NCBI RefSeq assembly: GCF_900188445.1
Contig: NZ_FZOR01000041.1
Coordinates: forward strand, 18,683 to 82,682
Direction: 5' to 3'
DNA: 64,000 bases
DNA from: Actinomadura meyerae
GTDB lineage: Bacteria; Actinomycetota; Actinomycetes; Streptosporangiales; Streptosporangiaceae
The notes below the pieces were generated by a model. That model saw only the letters and a list, made by a program, of their open reading frames with translations. It did no database searches and was not told the origin of the DNA. Both the position numbers and the translations under genes were made by a program. Position 1 is the first letter of the stretch, and every line of letters begins with the position of its first letter. Shown here piece after piece: positions 23,267 through 31,437 of this stretch.

Positions 23267-25230
23267 CGGTCCACCTTCAGCCGCCAGGTGTCGCCCTCGG
23301 GCTCCATGTCGAGCACCGTGATCTCCTCACCGGGGGTGGGCGGACGGTCGAACAGCTCGGCCGCCAGGGGGTTCACCAGGGCCGCCTCGACGGCGTTCAG
23401 CACGCCCCGGCCGCCGTGGTCGAGCCGGGCCCTGGCCGCGAAGCGCAGCGTCTCGAAGGCCTCGTCGCCGATCGTCAGGCGCGCGCCGTGCCGGTCGGCC
23501 ACCCGGCCCACGACGGAGTCGAGCGCGCGGTTGAGGATCCGCGGCACGTGCTCGGGCTGGATGAAGTCCATGACGATGAAGTTGTCGCCGAAGCGGTTGC
23601 GCAGCTCGGGCCGCCGGATCGTCTCGTCGAAGAACGTCCGGAACGCCTTGTCGAGGGCCTGCCGCACCTTCTCGGGGTCGTCGGTGTACTTCAGCCTGCG
23701 CTCGATGTCACCGGTCTTGGTGACGACCCCGAGGTTGGAGGTGAACACGAGGACGGTCTCGGTGAAGTGCACGGTGGCGCCCCGGCCGTCGGTGAGCCGG
23801 CCGTCCTCCAGGATCTGCAGGAACAGGTCGTAGAGCCGGGGGTGCGCCTTGTCGATCTCGTCGAACAGCAGCACGCTGATCGGGTTGGCGCGCACCGCGT
23901 TGATCAGCTCGCCGCCCGCGTCGAACCCGACGTAGCCGGGCGGCGCGCCGATCAGCCGGTCCCGCGCGTGCTCCTCGGCGAACTCGCTCATGTCGAACCG
24001 GATCGGCTCGGCGTCGTCGCCGAGGATCAGCTTGGCGATGCCCTTGGCCAGCTCGGTCTTGCCGACCCCGGTCGGGCCGGACAGGAACAGCACGCCGCGC
24101 GGCCGGTTCGGCGAGCTGGACGCCTGCGCGCCGGTGAGCCCGGTGACCGAGCGCTGGAAGATCTGCAGGGTCCGCGCGACCGCCCGCTCCTGGCCGATGA
24201 CCTGCGCGTTGAGGATCTTCTCCCCCCGCTCGATCTTGGCGCGCAGCGCGGCGTCCGCCCACGGGTTGTCCAGCACGCCGACCCGGTAGAGCCGGACCGC
24301 CTCCTCCAGCCGCTCCAGCGGCAGGCCGCGGTGCTCGGCCATCCGGCCGATCGCCATCAGCTCCACGAGCTGCATCCCGTGGGTGATCCCGGCGAGCCGC
24401 CGGGCGGCCTGGGCGCGCTGCTCCGGCCCGGCGCCCGGGTCGACGTCGCGGAGCGCGTAGGCGGCCACGCGCTCCCGCTCGCCGAGCAGCGGCTCGGGGA
24501 TCGCGATGACCCGCAGCCGCCGGCTGTCGGCGCCGAACTCGGGGGCGAGGTGGTCCTGCCGCTCGGTGACCCAGAAGATCGTGTTGTACGGCGTGACGCC
24601 CGGTCCGCGCACGGGCATCGCGGTGTGCCCGAGCGCCTCCGCCACGGTGAACAGGTCGCGGCCGAGGTCGCCGGCCTCGGAGTCGCCGCGGCCCACGCGG
24701 GCGGCGTAGGGGAAGACGAGCCCGATCGCGGCACCGCGCCAGCGCACCACGTCCACCAGGACCTGCCGGATCCGGGACAGCCGGACGGCGTCGGGGTTCT
24801 CACCGCGTCCGGGACGCGCCGCGTCGGCCTGGGACATCTCCCGCAGCGACTCGGGGCACGCGGGCTGCCCCGAGTCGGTCAGGGACAGCGGCCACAGCAC
24901 CATCAGCTGGTCCAGCGGGCTGTGCTCGCCGAGCGCGCCGTAGCCGTGCCCGCGGCACACCCGCATGATGACGTCCTGCAGCGAATGCATGACGATCTCG
25001 CCCGAGCCGTCCTCGGCCGGCAGCGGGTACTGGTCGCGGACGTTGCCGGTCAGCAGGATCTGCGGATGGGTCAGCAGCGCCATGTCCAGTTCGCGGACCC
25101 AGGCGGGCAGGGCGGCGGCGCCGGGCGGCACCGCTCCTCCGGCGGGCACCGCTCCTCCAGTCGTCGGCGCCCCTCCGGTCGCCGTGGCTCCACCGGTCAT
25201 CGGGGCCGTCACCGGCACGTCAGCGGTCAT
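23254..25230 (-). CDS. AAA+ ATPase, ClpB-D2-like
   Basis: 658 residues. The first 40 residues are a Thr/Gly/Ala/Pro-rich tail. Residues 45-300 resemble a degenerate ATPase region (ILLTGNVRDQYPL) with no intact P-loop. The second half is a ClpA/ClpB-type AAA+ module: Walker A GPTGVGKT (385-392), APPGYVGFDAGGEL pore-loop region, Walker B LLFDEID (454-460), TSNLG sensor and a C-terminal small domain. No ClpP-binding loop or middle coiled coil is seen. Such ATPases remodel proteins, and a vWA-domain partner is encoded at 40637-42697. GAGGGAG precedes the ATG at 25230, and the gene overlaps the coiled-coil gene by 11 bp. Confidence 0.85.
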   Translation of the reverse strand: MTADVPVTAPMTGGATATGGAPTTGGAVPAGGAVPPGAAALPAWVRELDMALLTHPQILLTGNVRDQYPLPAEDGSGEIVMHSLQDVIMRVCRGHGYGALGEHSPLDQLMVLWPLSLTDSGQPACPESLREMSQADAARPGRGENPDAVRLSRIRQVLVDVVRWRGAAIGLVFPYAARVGRGDSEAGDLGRDLFTVAEALGHTAMPVRGPGVTPYNTIFWVTERQDHLAPEFGADSRRLRVIAIPEPLLGERERVAAYALRDVDPGAGPEQRAQAARRLAGITHGMQLVELMAIGRMAEHRGLPLERLEEAVRLYRVGVLDNPWADAALRAKIERGEKILNAQVIGQERAVARTLQIFQRSVTGLTGAQASSSPNRPRGVLFLSGPTGVGKTELAKGIAKLILGDDAEPIRFDMSEFAEEHARDRLIGAPPGYVGFDAGGELINAVRANPISVLLFDEIDKAHPRLYDLFLQILEDGRLTDGRGATVHFTETVLVFTSNLGVVTKTGDIERRLKYTDDPEKVRQALDKAFRTFFDETIRRPELRNRFGDNFIVMDFIQPEHVPRILNRALDSVVGRVADRHGARLTIGDEAFETLRFAARARLDHGGRGVLNAVEAALVNPLAAELFDRPPTPGEEITVLDMEPEGDTWRLKVDRCPA

Positions 25231-26530
25231 GGCGCCGCTCCCTCGCCCGCTCGTTCGTCCGCCCGGCGGAGTGCCTGCGGCGGCGCCTCGACCGGGTCTG
25301 CTCGACCGCCTGCCAGGACTCCTCGGCGGCGGCCGGCGGCGGCATCTGGCCCGGTCGCAGGCGGTAGGACCGCCGGATGTCGAGCCCGCGCCAGTCCTTG
25401 GCCAGGTCCCGCACCTTGTCGTTGAAGCTCATGTCGCAGAACGCCTGCTGGGCGGCCGTGTCGACGAGCGGGTCGGGCTCCTCGCCGGGTGCGAGCACCA
25501 CGCTCGCGCGCATGCTCCCCCGGCTTCCCTGCATGGTGACGCGCAGGGCGTAGCGGTCGGCGCGCCAGGCGCCCGGCGGGGCGCCGGCGGCGTGCTCGGC
25601 CCGCGCCAGCCGGTCGCGGAAGTCCTCGCCGAGGTCGACGATCCGGTCTCCGTCCGCGGCCAGGACGGTGGCGAAGTCCTCGCCGACCTCGCAGCCGATC
25701 TCCCGCAGCGCCTCGGCCGTGGCCGCCGCGACCTTGTCCGCGGCCCGCTCCCGGGCGGCGGCGCGGTCCGCCTCGGCGACCGCCTCGGTGACCAGGTCCG
25801 AGACGGCCTCCAGGTCCGATCCGTGGTCGATGGCGGCGAGCAGGCGGGGCCGGTCGGCCTCGGCGGCGTGCCGGGCCAGGGCGCGCAGCCCCGCCCTGGT
25901 CCGCTCGTCCTGGTCGCTCTTCGCACGGCGCTCGATGGACGCGACCACGCGCTCCTCCAGCGTGCGCAGCGCCGTGCGCGCGGCCTGCACGGTCCGAGCC
26001 GTGGTGATGCCGGACGTCAGCGCGGCGAGCCCTTCGAGGTCGTCGGCGTGGCAGCGCGCGGCCTCCTCGGTCAGCAGGTCCTCGGCCCGGACCAGCAGCG
26101 ACTCCCTGACCTCGGTGACGTCCCTCTCCCGCAGCGCGGAGCCCTCGCTCCGCGCCGGCGCCCCGCCGTCCGCCGCGCGGGTGCGTGCGGCCGCGGGCCG
26201 CGACGTGCGCGGGGGCCGGTGCCGCGACAGCCGTTCCGCCAGCTCACGCGTGGCCAGCCGGCCGGACTCGTCACGGAGCGTCCCGACCACCGCCTCGGCC
26301 GCGGCCACCCGCGCGGCCAGCGCGTCCGCGCTCTCGCCGGTGCCCGCCTCGGCGATGTCGGACGCCCCGGCGCGCAGGTCGCGGCTCCCCTTCCGGCGCA
26401 GCCGCTTCTCGAGCTGCCGGGCCTCGGCGCGCAGCTCGGCGAGGCGCGCGGCGAGTTCGCGGCGCCGGGCCTGCTCGCGCGCGGCCTCGGCCGCCGCGTA
26501 AATCCAGCCATAGCCTTCGGAACCGCTCAT
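25220..26530 (-). CDS. Coiled-coil protein, first gene of CHAT/AAA operon
   Basis: 436 residues. The ATG at 26530 is preceded by AGGGGG; the frame is open further upstream to 26686, but that stretch contains the promoter. Residues about 8-60 form a coiled coil (AAREQARRRELAARLAELRA, EARQLEKRLRRKG), and long helical stretches rich in Ala, Arg and Glu continue to about residue 300. The C-terminal 130 residues look globular (DRYALRVTMQGSRGSMRASV; FCDMSFNDKVRDLAKDWRGLDI), and the tail is arginine-rich. No known domain is recognised. It may be the scaffold or substrate-recognition partner of the AAA+ ATPase encoded next, with which it overlaps by 11 bp. Confidence 0.75.
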   Translation of the reverse strand: MSGSEGYGWIYAAAEAAREQARRRELAARLAELRAEARQLEKRLRRKGSRDLRAGASDIAEAGTGESADALAARVAAAEAVVGTLRDESGRLATRELAERLSRHRPPRTSRPAAARTRAADGGAPARSEGSALRERDVTEVRESLLVRAEDLLTEEAARCHADDLEGLAALTSGITTARTVQAARTALRTLEERVVASIERRAKSDQDERTRAGLRALARHAAEADRPRLLAAIDHGSDLEAVSDLVTEAVAEADRAAARERAADKVAAATAEALREIGCEVGEDFATVLAADGDRIVDLGEDFRDRLARAEHAAGAPPGAWRADRYALRVTMQGSRGSMRASVVLAPGEEPDPLVDTAAQQAFCDMSFNDKVRDLAKDWRGLDIRRSYRLRPGQMPPPAAAEESWQAVEQTRSRRRRRHSAGRTNERARERRHDR

Positions 26531-26595
26531 GAGACCCCCTGTCTCCCCGTCGCGCAACGGCCGGCGCGGCTTCCCCCGGCCGCCCGGCGCGAATG

Positions 26596-26623
26596 ATGAT
26601 AAGACCGAATTCAGGTTTTTCAA
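26596..26623 (-). promoter_or_regulatory. Promoter of the eight-gene CHAT/kinase/AAA operon
   Basis: On the minus strand TTGAAA (26618-26623) and TATCAT (26596-26601) are separated by 16 bp. Each matches the housekeeping-sigma consensus at five of six positions, and they lie in the only AT-rich part of the gap. Transcription would begin near 26589, about 60 nt before the ATG at 26530. The opposing genes at 26743 and 27379 need a separate promoter, for which I saw only a weak TACTGT near 26703. Confidence 0.6.
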
Positions 26624-26742
26624 TGGGAATGCCGAGGCCACTAAAAGCCACAAATGATCATCAGCCTGGACGGAACGACCCGACATTCGTCCGGGATCCG
26701 CCGTACTGTAGTTATTCGCCGATATAGCCGGGGAGGTCGCGC

Positions 26743-27375
26743 ATGGCGGTACCGGACGCCATCAAGGCGCTTGCCGAGCATTGGGACGACACGGTCGGTG
26801 ACCTGGACGAAGACCGGTTGCGCGCCATCGCCGCCGCCGGTCCGCCGGGCGACTCCGGCGACGCGGCCGTCCGCGCGGCCGCCCGGCGGGTGGCCGACGT
26901 CGTGGCCGCGGCGCTGCCCCGGCGGCACCCGGTGCACCGCGCGCTGACCGGGGGGACCCGGCTCGCCGTCGGCGACTGGACGGGCGCGAGGCCGGATCTG
27001 GCCGCGGTCACCGCCCTGGCCGCGGGCGCGCTGGCCGAGCGCGAGGCCGACGCGCGGCTCCTGGCCGCCCCGATGGTGCCGTGGGACGAGGTGCGCCGCC
27101 GGGGCATCGGCCTCGACGCCGACGACCTGATCCGGCTGGCCCCGCCGTCCGGCGGCGACCGCGCCCCGGCGTTCCAGTTCGACGACGCGGGCGCGCCCCG
27201 CCCGGTGGTGCTCGCGGTCAACCGGCTGCTCGCGGTCCGCGACGACCCGTGGGGCGTCGCCGACTGGTGGCTGGGCGGCAACGCCTGGCTCGCCGGCGTC
27301 CCCGCCGACCTCCTCGGCGAGGTCGACGACGAGACGCTGGTGAGCGCCGCCCGGGCCGAGACGGCGGTGGGCTGA
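26743..27375 (+). CDS. Probable antitoxin-like partner of RES toxin (Xre/MbcA/ParS-type C-terminus)
   Basis: 210 residues. The ATG at 26743 has GGGGAGG 6 nt upstream. The N-terminal two thirds are helical without a recognisable HTH. The C-terminus, VVLAVNRLLAVRDDPWGVADWWLGGNAWLAGVPADLLGE, resembles the toxin-binding region of Xre/MbcA/ParS antitoxins (the 'W....L.G..P.DLL' pattern). The gene lies 3 bp before a RES-domain gene, the classic antitoxin-toxin order. In known RES systems the antitoxin blocks the NAD-binding cleft of the toxin. Assignment rests on context and this short C-terminal pattern. It is divergent from the CHAT operon. Confidence 0.55.
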   Translation: MAVPDAIKALAEHWDDTVGDLDEDRLRAIAAAGPPGDSGDAAVRAAARRVADVVAAALPRRHPVHRALTGGTRLAVGDWTGARPDLAAVTALAAGALAEREADARLLAAPMVPWDEVRRRGIGLDADDLIRLAPPSGGDRAPAFQFDDAGAPRPVVLAVNRLLAVRDDPWGVADWWLGGNAWLAGVPADLLGEVDDETLVSAARAETAVG

Positions 27376-27378
27376 GCC

Positions 27379-28050
27379 GTGCCGTTCACCGCGCCCCCGA
27401 CCGCGGCCAAGACGACCCCGAACCGCACCGTGCTGCCGGCCGGCACGCGGCTGTGGCGCGTCCACCGCGGCACCCGCGGCCCCGGCGACTTCAAGCCGGT
27501 CCCCGCCGACCCGCACTTCGGCGGCGGCCGCTTCGACAGCATCCCCGGCGACGACGAGTACCCCTACCTCTACGCGGCGCCGGACCCGCGGACCGCGCTG
27601 CTGGAGACCCTGGTCCGCAGCATCCCGTTCGACGACCGCGGCGTCCGCTACCTGCGCCGCGCCGCGCTCGCCGGCATGGTGATCTCCGCCGTGGAGAGCA
27701 CGTCCGACCTCGCGCTGATCTCGCTGCTTACCAGCGCCGACCTGGCCGCCGCCTGCCAGGACGAATGGCTGATCCACGCCGAGCCGCACGAGTACCCGCA
27801 GACCCGGCGGTGGGCCCGGTGGCTGCGCGGGCACGCGCCGTGGGGCCAGGGCCTGCTGTGGCCGTCGCGGCGCGACATCGGCCGGCCGTCCGCGATGCTG
27901 TTCGGCGACCGCGTCGACCCCGGCGAACTCGCCCCGGTGCCCGGTTCGGCGGTCGCGCTGGACGACGCCGCGGGCGCCCGCTGGCTGAACGAGCAGCTCG
28001 CGCCGTACCGGATCCGGGTCAAGCCGCCCCGTTCCCCACGCCGCGGCTGA
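27379..28050 (+). CDS. RES-domain protein (NAD+-degrading toxin family)
   Basis: 223 residues from GTG. The RES fold is recognised by LWRVHRG near the N-terminus (RES arginine), the FGGGRFDS segment (G-RF motif), YPYLYAAPDPRTALLETLV with the conserved glutamate, and the late SAMLFGDRV serine. These correspond to the Arg/Tyr/Glu/Ser residues of RES toxins such as MbcT, which phosphorolyse or hydrolyse NAD+. The start overlaps nothing but lies 3 bp after the antitoxin-like gene, so the pair is one transcription unit. Nearby on the other strand is a macro-domain gene whose family binds ADP-ribose. Cytoplasmic. Confidence 0.8.
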   Translation: MPFTAPPTAAKTTPNRTVLPAGTRLWRVHRGTRGPGDFKPVPADPHFGGGRFDSIPGDDEYPYLYAAPDPRTALLETLVRSIPFDDRGVRYLRRAALAGMVISAVESTSDLALISLLTSADLAAACQDEWLIHAEPHEYPQTRRWARWLRGHAPWGQGLLWPSRRDIGRPSAMLFGDRVDPGELAPVPGSAVALDDAAGARWLNEQLAPYRIRVKPPRSPRRG

Positions 28051-28163
28051 CCCCGCTGACCCCGCGAACATCCTCCGCACCCTTCTCTATCCGGCGTCCA
28101 GAACCGGACAAAGCCCAGCCAACCAGCGGGTCTGGTCGCGATCCGGGCCGGATTCGGGCGCGA

Positions 28164-29249
28164 TCAGGGCAAGGCGGTCCGCTCGCGGTCGCGGGCGCGG
28201 AGCCCCTTCATGACGGCTTCCGCCGTGGCGGCGCTGCGGGCGATGAGGTGGACGTCCCACTCGCCGGACCGCATCTCCGGTTCGAGGGCGCCCCACAGGT
28301 AGGCGAAGGCGGTGTGCGGGGGCAGGCCGCCGCGGCCGGCGCCGAACACCGGGAAGCACAGCGAACGCAGCGACGGCTCGTGGCGCGCGCGCTCGTCACG
28401 TGCCAGCGCGAACACGTTGCGGACGGCGCGGACGACCGCGGATGCTTCGACGTCGTAGGTGTCGGTCCGGGGACGGGGCACCGCGACGGCCGCGTGATAG
28501 ACGCGCTTGACGCCCTGGGCCCTCAGCTCACCGGGCGAGGTGGGGACGACGGTGCCCGCGAGGAGCGGGATGCCCTCTCGTCCTTCCTTGCGCAGCCATT
28601 CATGCAGCTCGTCCTGCAGCACGTCCTTGGAGATGGCCCCCATCGCGTCGCGCGTCGCCGCGGCACTGCGCAGGCTGGCGGAGAACGTGGAGCGGAACGT
28701 CTTGGACATCTCCAGGTACACGTTCTCGGACGAGACCAGGACGTCGACGCCGTGCAGGGTCTCCACGGGCTTGCGGTGCAGCGTCACCGCGCCCGCCGGC
28801 ACGCTCACCTCGACACTGCCGCCCAGCGGGACGCCACCGGTGTCGGGCAGGGCGGCGGGGCACAGGTCCAGGATGCGCTGCGCCAGGTTGTCGATGACCA
28901 GGCGTTCCTGGCGCTTGCGGAACCGCTCGACGCTGACGCCGTAGACGGCGGCGGCCCGGCTGCGGCGGTCCTGGGCGGGCCAGTCGCGGGTACCGGGCAC
29001 GAGGCCGAAGGTGTAGGCCGTCGCGGTGTCGAGGTTGCCCGCGAGGCCGGTCGCGGCGCGCTCGATGACGCGGGTCAGCGACGAGCGCACGCGGTCGTCG
29101 CCCACGGGGAGGCCCAGTGCCATGGCCGCGGCGCTCAGCGCGGGGAGGTCGACCTCGTGCAGGCGCAGCAGCCCGCGCTCGCGCACGGCGCGCAGGTCGG
29201 CGACCAGCGCGGCGTGGCCGAATGAGGCATGGCTGGTTTCGGAGGGCAT
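28164..29249 (-). CDS. Macro-domain protein with N-terminal helical domain
   Basis: 361 residues from the ATG at 29249. The C-terminal ~190 residues are a macro domain: GVDVLVSSENVYLEM (strand plus ADP-ribose pocket), GTVVPTSPGELRAQGVKRVYHAA, then SLCFPVFGAGRGGLPPHTAFAYL (phosphate-binding loop GAGRGGL). The N-terminal half is helical and contains SRAAAVYGVSVERFRKRQERLVIDNLAQRIL, a stretch that looks like a helix-turn-helix or adaptor domain. Macro domains bind or hydrolyse ADP-ribose derivatives. Its place 113 bp from a convergent RES gene suggests a link with NAD+ breakdown or ADP-ribosylation, which is inference. Confidence 0.75.
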   Translation of the reverse strand: MPSETSHASFGHAALVADLRAVRERGLLRLHEVDLPALSAAAMALGLPVGDDRVRSSLTRVIERAATGLAGNLDTATAYTFGLVPGTRDWPAQDRRSRAAAVYGVSVERFRKRQERLVIDNLAQRILDLCPAALPDTGGVPLGGSVEVSVPAGAVTLHRKPVETLHGVDVLVSSENVYLEMSKTFRSTFSASLRSAAATRDAMGAISKDVLQDELHEWLRKEGREGIPLLAGTVVPTSPGELRAQGVKRVYHAAVAVPRPRTDTYDVEASAVVRAVRNVFALARDERARHEPSLRSLCFPVFGAGRGGLPPHTAFAYLWGALEPEMRSGEWDVHLIARSAATAEAVMKGLRARDRERTALP

Positions 29250-29397
29250 GCCGCCATAGTCGCAATCGCGACCGGAAGCCGCGACCGTTCTGGTTTGGGT
29301 CGCCCTAATCCGGCCATCGGGGGCACCCGGCCGCGCCATGTGACGCGGACCGGTGGCTCTCCGGCGCGGAGGTCCACCGGTCCGCATGCGAGCCGGT

Positions 29398-29790
29398 TCA
29401 CGCCGCCTGCGTGAGGACGCCCTCCGAACGGAGGATCCTGCGGGCGACGTACCGCTTCTTCCGCCAGCACAGCTGGGCGTGCAGCCGGATGAACCCGGCC
29501 TGCGTGGTGAACTGCGACACCCAGATCTGCACGGCACACCCGCCCCCGTCGAGCGGCTCGTAGTCCACCGAGATGGTCGGGCTGTGCAAGCGCAGGAGGG
29601 GCCGGAAGTTGTCCACCCCGAGGCCGTCGGTGCGCCGCCAGATCTTGCCGAACGACTCGTGGACGACCCGCCTCGCCTCCTCGGGCGGGAGCGCGGTCAG
29701 GACCTCCACCTGCTGCCGCCCCGCCACCTGCGTGAAGACCGCCCAGCCGAGCACCAGGAGGATGCCCGCGACGATCAGGAAGCCCGTCAT
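29398..29790 (-). CDS. Small membrane-anchored hypothetical protein
   Basis: 130 residues. One N-terminal membrane helix (MTGFLIVAGILLVLGWAVFTQVAG) is followed by a soluble alpha/beta domain: PPEEARRVVHESFGKIWRRTDG, then strands RLHSPTISVDYEP and GGCAVQIWVSQF. The shape is like a START- or polyketide-cyclase-type steroidogenic fold in miniature, but I cannot name a family. The start at 29790 lies 4 bp after the stop of the zinc-ribbon gene, so the two are one unit. Confidence 0.65.
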   Translation of the reverse strand: MTGFLIVAGILLVLGWAVFTQVAGRQQVEVLTALPPEEARRVVHESFGKIWRRTDGLGVDNFRPLLRLHSPTISVDYEPLDGGGCAVQIWVSQFTTQAGFIRLHAQLCWRKKRYVARRILRSEGVLTQAA

Positions 29791-29794
29791 CGGT

Positions 29795-29953
29795 TCACTT
29801 CTTCCAGTGGCCCTCGTGCTGCGGGCAGACCTGGCCGGTGTTCCGGCACTTGCTGCACGTCAGCCGGCCCCCCAGCGGACCGCTGCCCGACCGGCCCCCG
29901 TTGCAGCCCGGGCAGTCCTGGAGCGTCCGGTAGCACTTCTGGCACTGACTCAT
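29795..29953 (-). CDS. 52-residue zinc-ribbon protein
   Basis: This small gene was found by translating the minus strand directly. It starts at ATG 29953 with GGGGA upstream and ends in TGA at 29795, 4 bp before the next gene. The product has eight cysteines and two C-terminal histidines arranged as CQKC, CPGC, CSKC, then CPQHEGH. The 'CxxC-Gx' rhythm (CPGCNGG, CSKCRNTGQ) resembles DnaJ-type zinc ribbons. It should bind two zinc ions. Its neighbours are the small membrane protein and, farther, the macro-domain gene. Function is unknown. Confidence 0.7.
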   Translation of the reverse strand: MSQCQKCYRTLQDCPGCNGGRSGSGPLGGRLTCSKCRNTGQVCPQHEGHWKK

Positions 29954-30167
29954 CGTGTCCCCGCTTTCCCCGTAGGTACGAACTTGCCATTACTTGTACC
30001 AATAGGGGGGCAGGAAATCTATGCCGCGCCCGGCGGACGACCGGGACGCGGCCGGATCGCGACCGGCGAATCACCGGGCCGGCGGGGCCGGGCTTATACA
30101 TTCCCCGTATTTCCACGGGGAAATGGGCCTGTATTTCCCCGGAAAAATGATCTTTATTGGACGGGGA

Positions 30168-30716
30168 TCAGGCGTCGAGTGTCGCGGCGAGCCGCTGGAG
30201 GAGCTCGGCGAGCCGCTCCCGTTCCGGCTCGGTGAGCCCGGCCAGCAGGCGGCGCTGGTTGTCGAGGTGGGCGGCGAGCAGCTCGTCGGTGAGGGCGACG
30301 CCCTCGGCGGTGAGCGTGACGAGGCGTCCGCGCGAGTCGTGCTCGGCGACGGTCCGGCTCACCAGGCCGCGGGCTTCGAGGCGGTCGACCCGCTTGGTGA
30401 TGGCGCCGGTGGTGACCAGGACGGTGCGGCTGAGCTCGCCCGCCGACAGCGCGTAGGGCGGGCCGGAGCGGCGCAGCGCCGCGAGGACGTCGAAGTCGCC
30501 GTTGCCGAGGCCGGCGGCGGCGAACAGCGGGCGGAGCCGCTGGTCGGCCGCGTCGGTGACGCGGAAGAGCCGGCCGATGACCAGCATCGGCGTCGCGTCG
30601 AGGTCGGGCCGCTCGCGGTCCCACTGCGCGACCATGGCGGCGGTGGCGTCGGTGGCGTCGGCGTCGGCGTCGGTGGCGTCGGCCTCGGTGGCGTCGGTGG
30701 TGGCGTGGGGCTGCAT
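30168..30716 (-). CDS. MarR family transcriptional regulator
   Basis: 182 residues from ATG 30716 (an upstream start at 30758 would sit inside the operator). The first ~30 residues are a low-complexity Asp/Ala/Thr run (TEADATDADADATDAT) absent from typical MarR proteins. The winged helix is clear: YALSAGELSRTVLVTTGAITKRVDRLEARGLVSRTVAEHDSRGRLVTLTAEG. Dimerisation helices flank it. Two near-identical 12-bp palindromes lie between it and the divergent DsbA-family gene, so it probably represses itself and that gene, in response to an oxidant or phenolic compound as is common in the family. Confidence 0.88.
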   Translation of the reverse strand: MQPHATTDATEADATDADADATDATAAMVAQWDRERPDLDATPMLVIGRLFRVTDAADQRLRPLFAAAGLGNGDFDVLAALRRSGPPYALSAGELSRTVLVTTGAITKRVDRLEARGLVSRTVAEHDSRGRLVTLTAEGVALTDELLAAHLDNQRRLLAGLTEPERERLAELLQRLAATLDA

Positions 30717-30730
30717 GCCGTTGATGATAT

Positions 30731-30763
30731 CTTCCACGGAAGCTAAAATAACTTCCATGGAAG
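30731..30763. promoter_or_regulatory. Twin MarR operators
   Basis: CTTCCACGGAAG (30731-30742) and CTTCCATGGAAG (30752-30763) differ at one position. Their centres are 21 bp apart, two helical turns, so two dimers would bind the same face. The second palindrome contains the ATG (30757) of the DsbA-family gene, which therefore probably has a leaderless or very short-leader transcript blocked directly by the regulator. Confidence 0.75.
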
Positions 30764-31374
30764 ATAATCTTGCCTCCCCGGCCCGGGTCGTCTGCTACTT
30801 CGACGCCGCCTGCCCCTTCGCCTGGATCACCTCCCGCTGGCTGCTGGAGGTCGAGCGGCTGGAGCCGGTCGACCTGGGCTTCCGCATCATGAGCCTGTCG
30901 GTGCTCAACGAGCACCGCGACATCGAGCCGTGGTACCGCGAGTTCAACGACCGCGCCTGGGGCCCGGCCCGGGTCTGCACGGCCGCAGAACTCGAGCACG
31001 GCACCGGGATCCTGCGCGACCTCTACACCGCGCTCGGCAACCGCATCCACGTGCAGGGCAACAAGGACTACGACACCGTCATCGCCGACGCTCTGGACGA
31101 ACTCGGGCTGCCCGCGTCCCTGGCCGAGGCCGCCGCCACGGACGAATATGACGAGGCTCTGAGGGCCAGGCACCAGGCCGCACAGGACGCCCTCGGCGAG
31201 GAGGGCGGCACGCCCCTCGTCACCCTCGACGGCGCGACCTTCTTCGGTCCCGTCCTGAGCGTCGCACCGAAGGGGAAGGAGGCCGTCCGGCTGTTCCAGT
31301 CCCTGAGGACCCTGGCCGGGATGGACGCGTTCGCCGAGCTGAAGCGGTCTCGGGGCCCACTCGACTTCAGCTGA
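30757..31374 (+). CDS. DsbA-family protein, mycothiol-dependent nitroreductase-like
   Basis: 205 residues with a thioredoxin fold. VVCYFDAACPFAWITSRWLLEV near the N-terminus and GGTPLVTLDGATFFGPVLS (cis-proline region) match the Rv2466c-type DsbA group of actinobacteria, which use mycothiol to reduce nitro compounds or protein disulfides. Here the active site is CPFA, with one cysteine rather than the CPWC of Rv2466c, implying a monothiol mechanism with mycothiol as second thiol. The ATG lies within the MarR operator and there is no ribosome site, so it is probably leaderless. Cytoplasmic (no signal peptide). Confidence 0.8.
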   Translation: MEDNLASPARVVCYFDAACPFAWITSRWLLEVERLEPVDLGFRIMSLSVLNEHRDIEPWYREFNDRAWGPARVCTAAELEHGTGILRDLYTALGNRIHVQGNKDYDTVIADALDELGLPASLAEAAATDEYDEALRARHQAAQDALGEEGGTPLVTLDGATFFGPVLSVAPKGKEAVRLFQSLRTLAGMDAFAELKRSRGPLDFS

Positions 31375-31437
31375 GCCGGGCGTCCGGGGAGGAGGCGGCA
31401 GGCGGACGTGACGTGGGGCTCATCCGCCCCCGACCCC

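Noticed and set aside
26531..26686. N-terminal extension of the coiled-coil protein
   Set aside because: The stretch contains the -35/-10 promoter elements, and ATG 26530 has a strong ribosome site.
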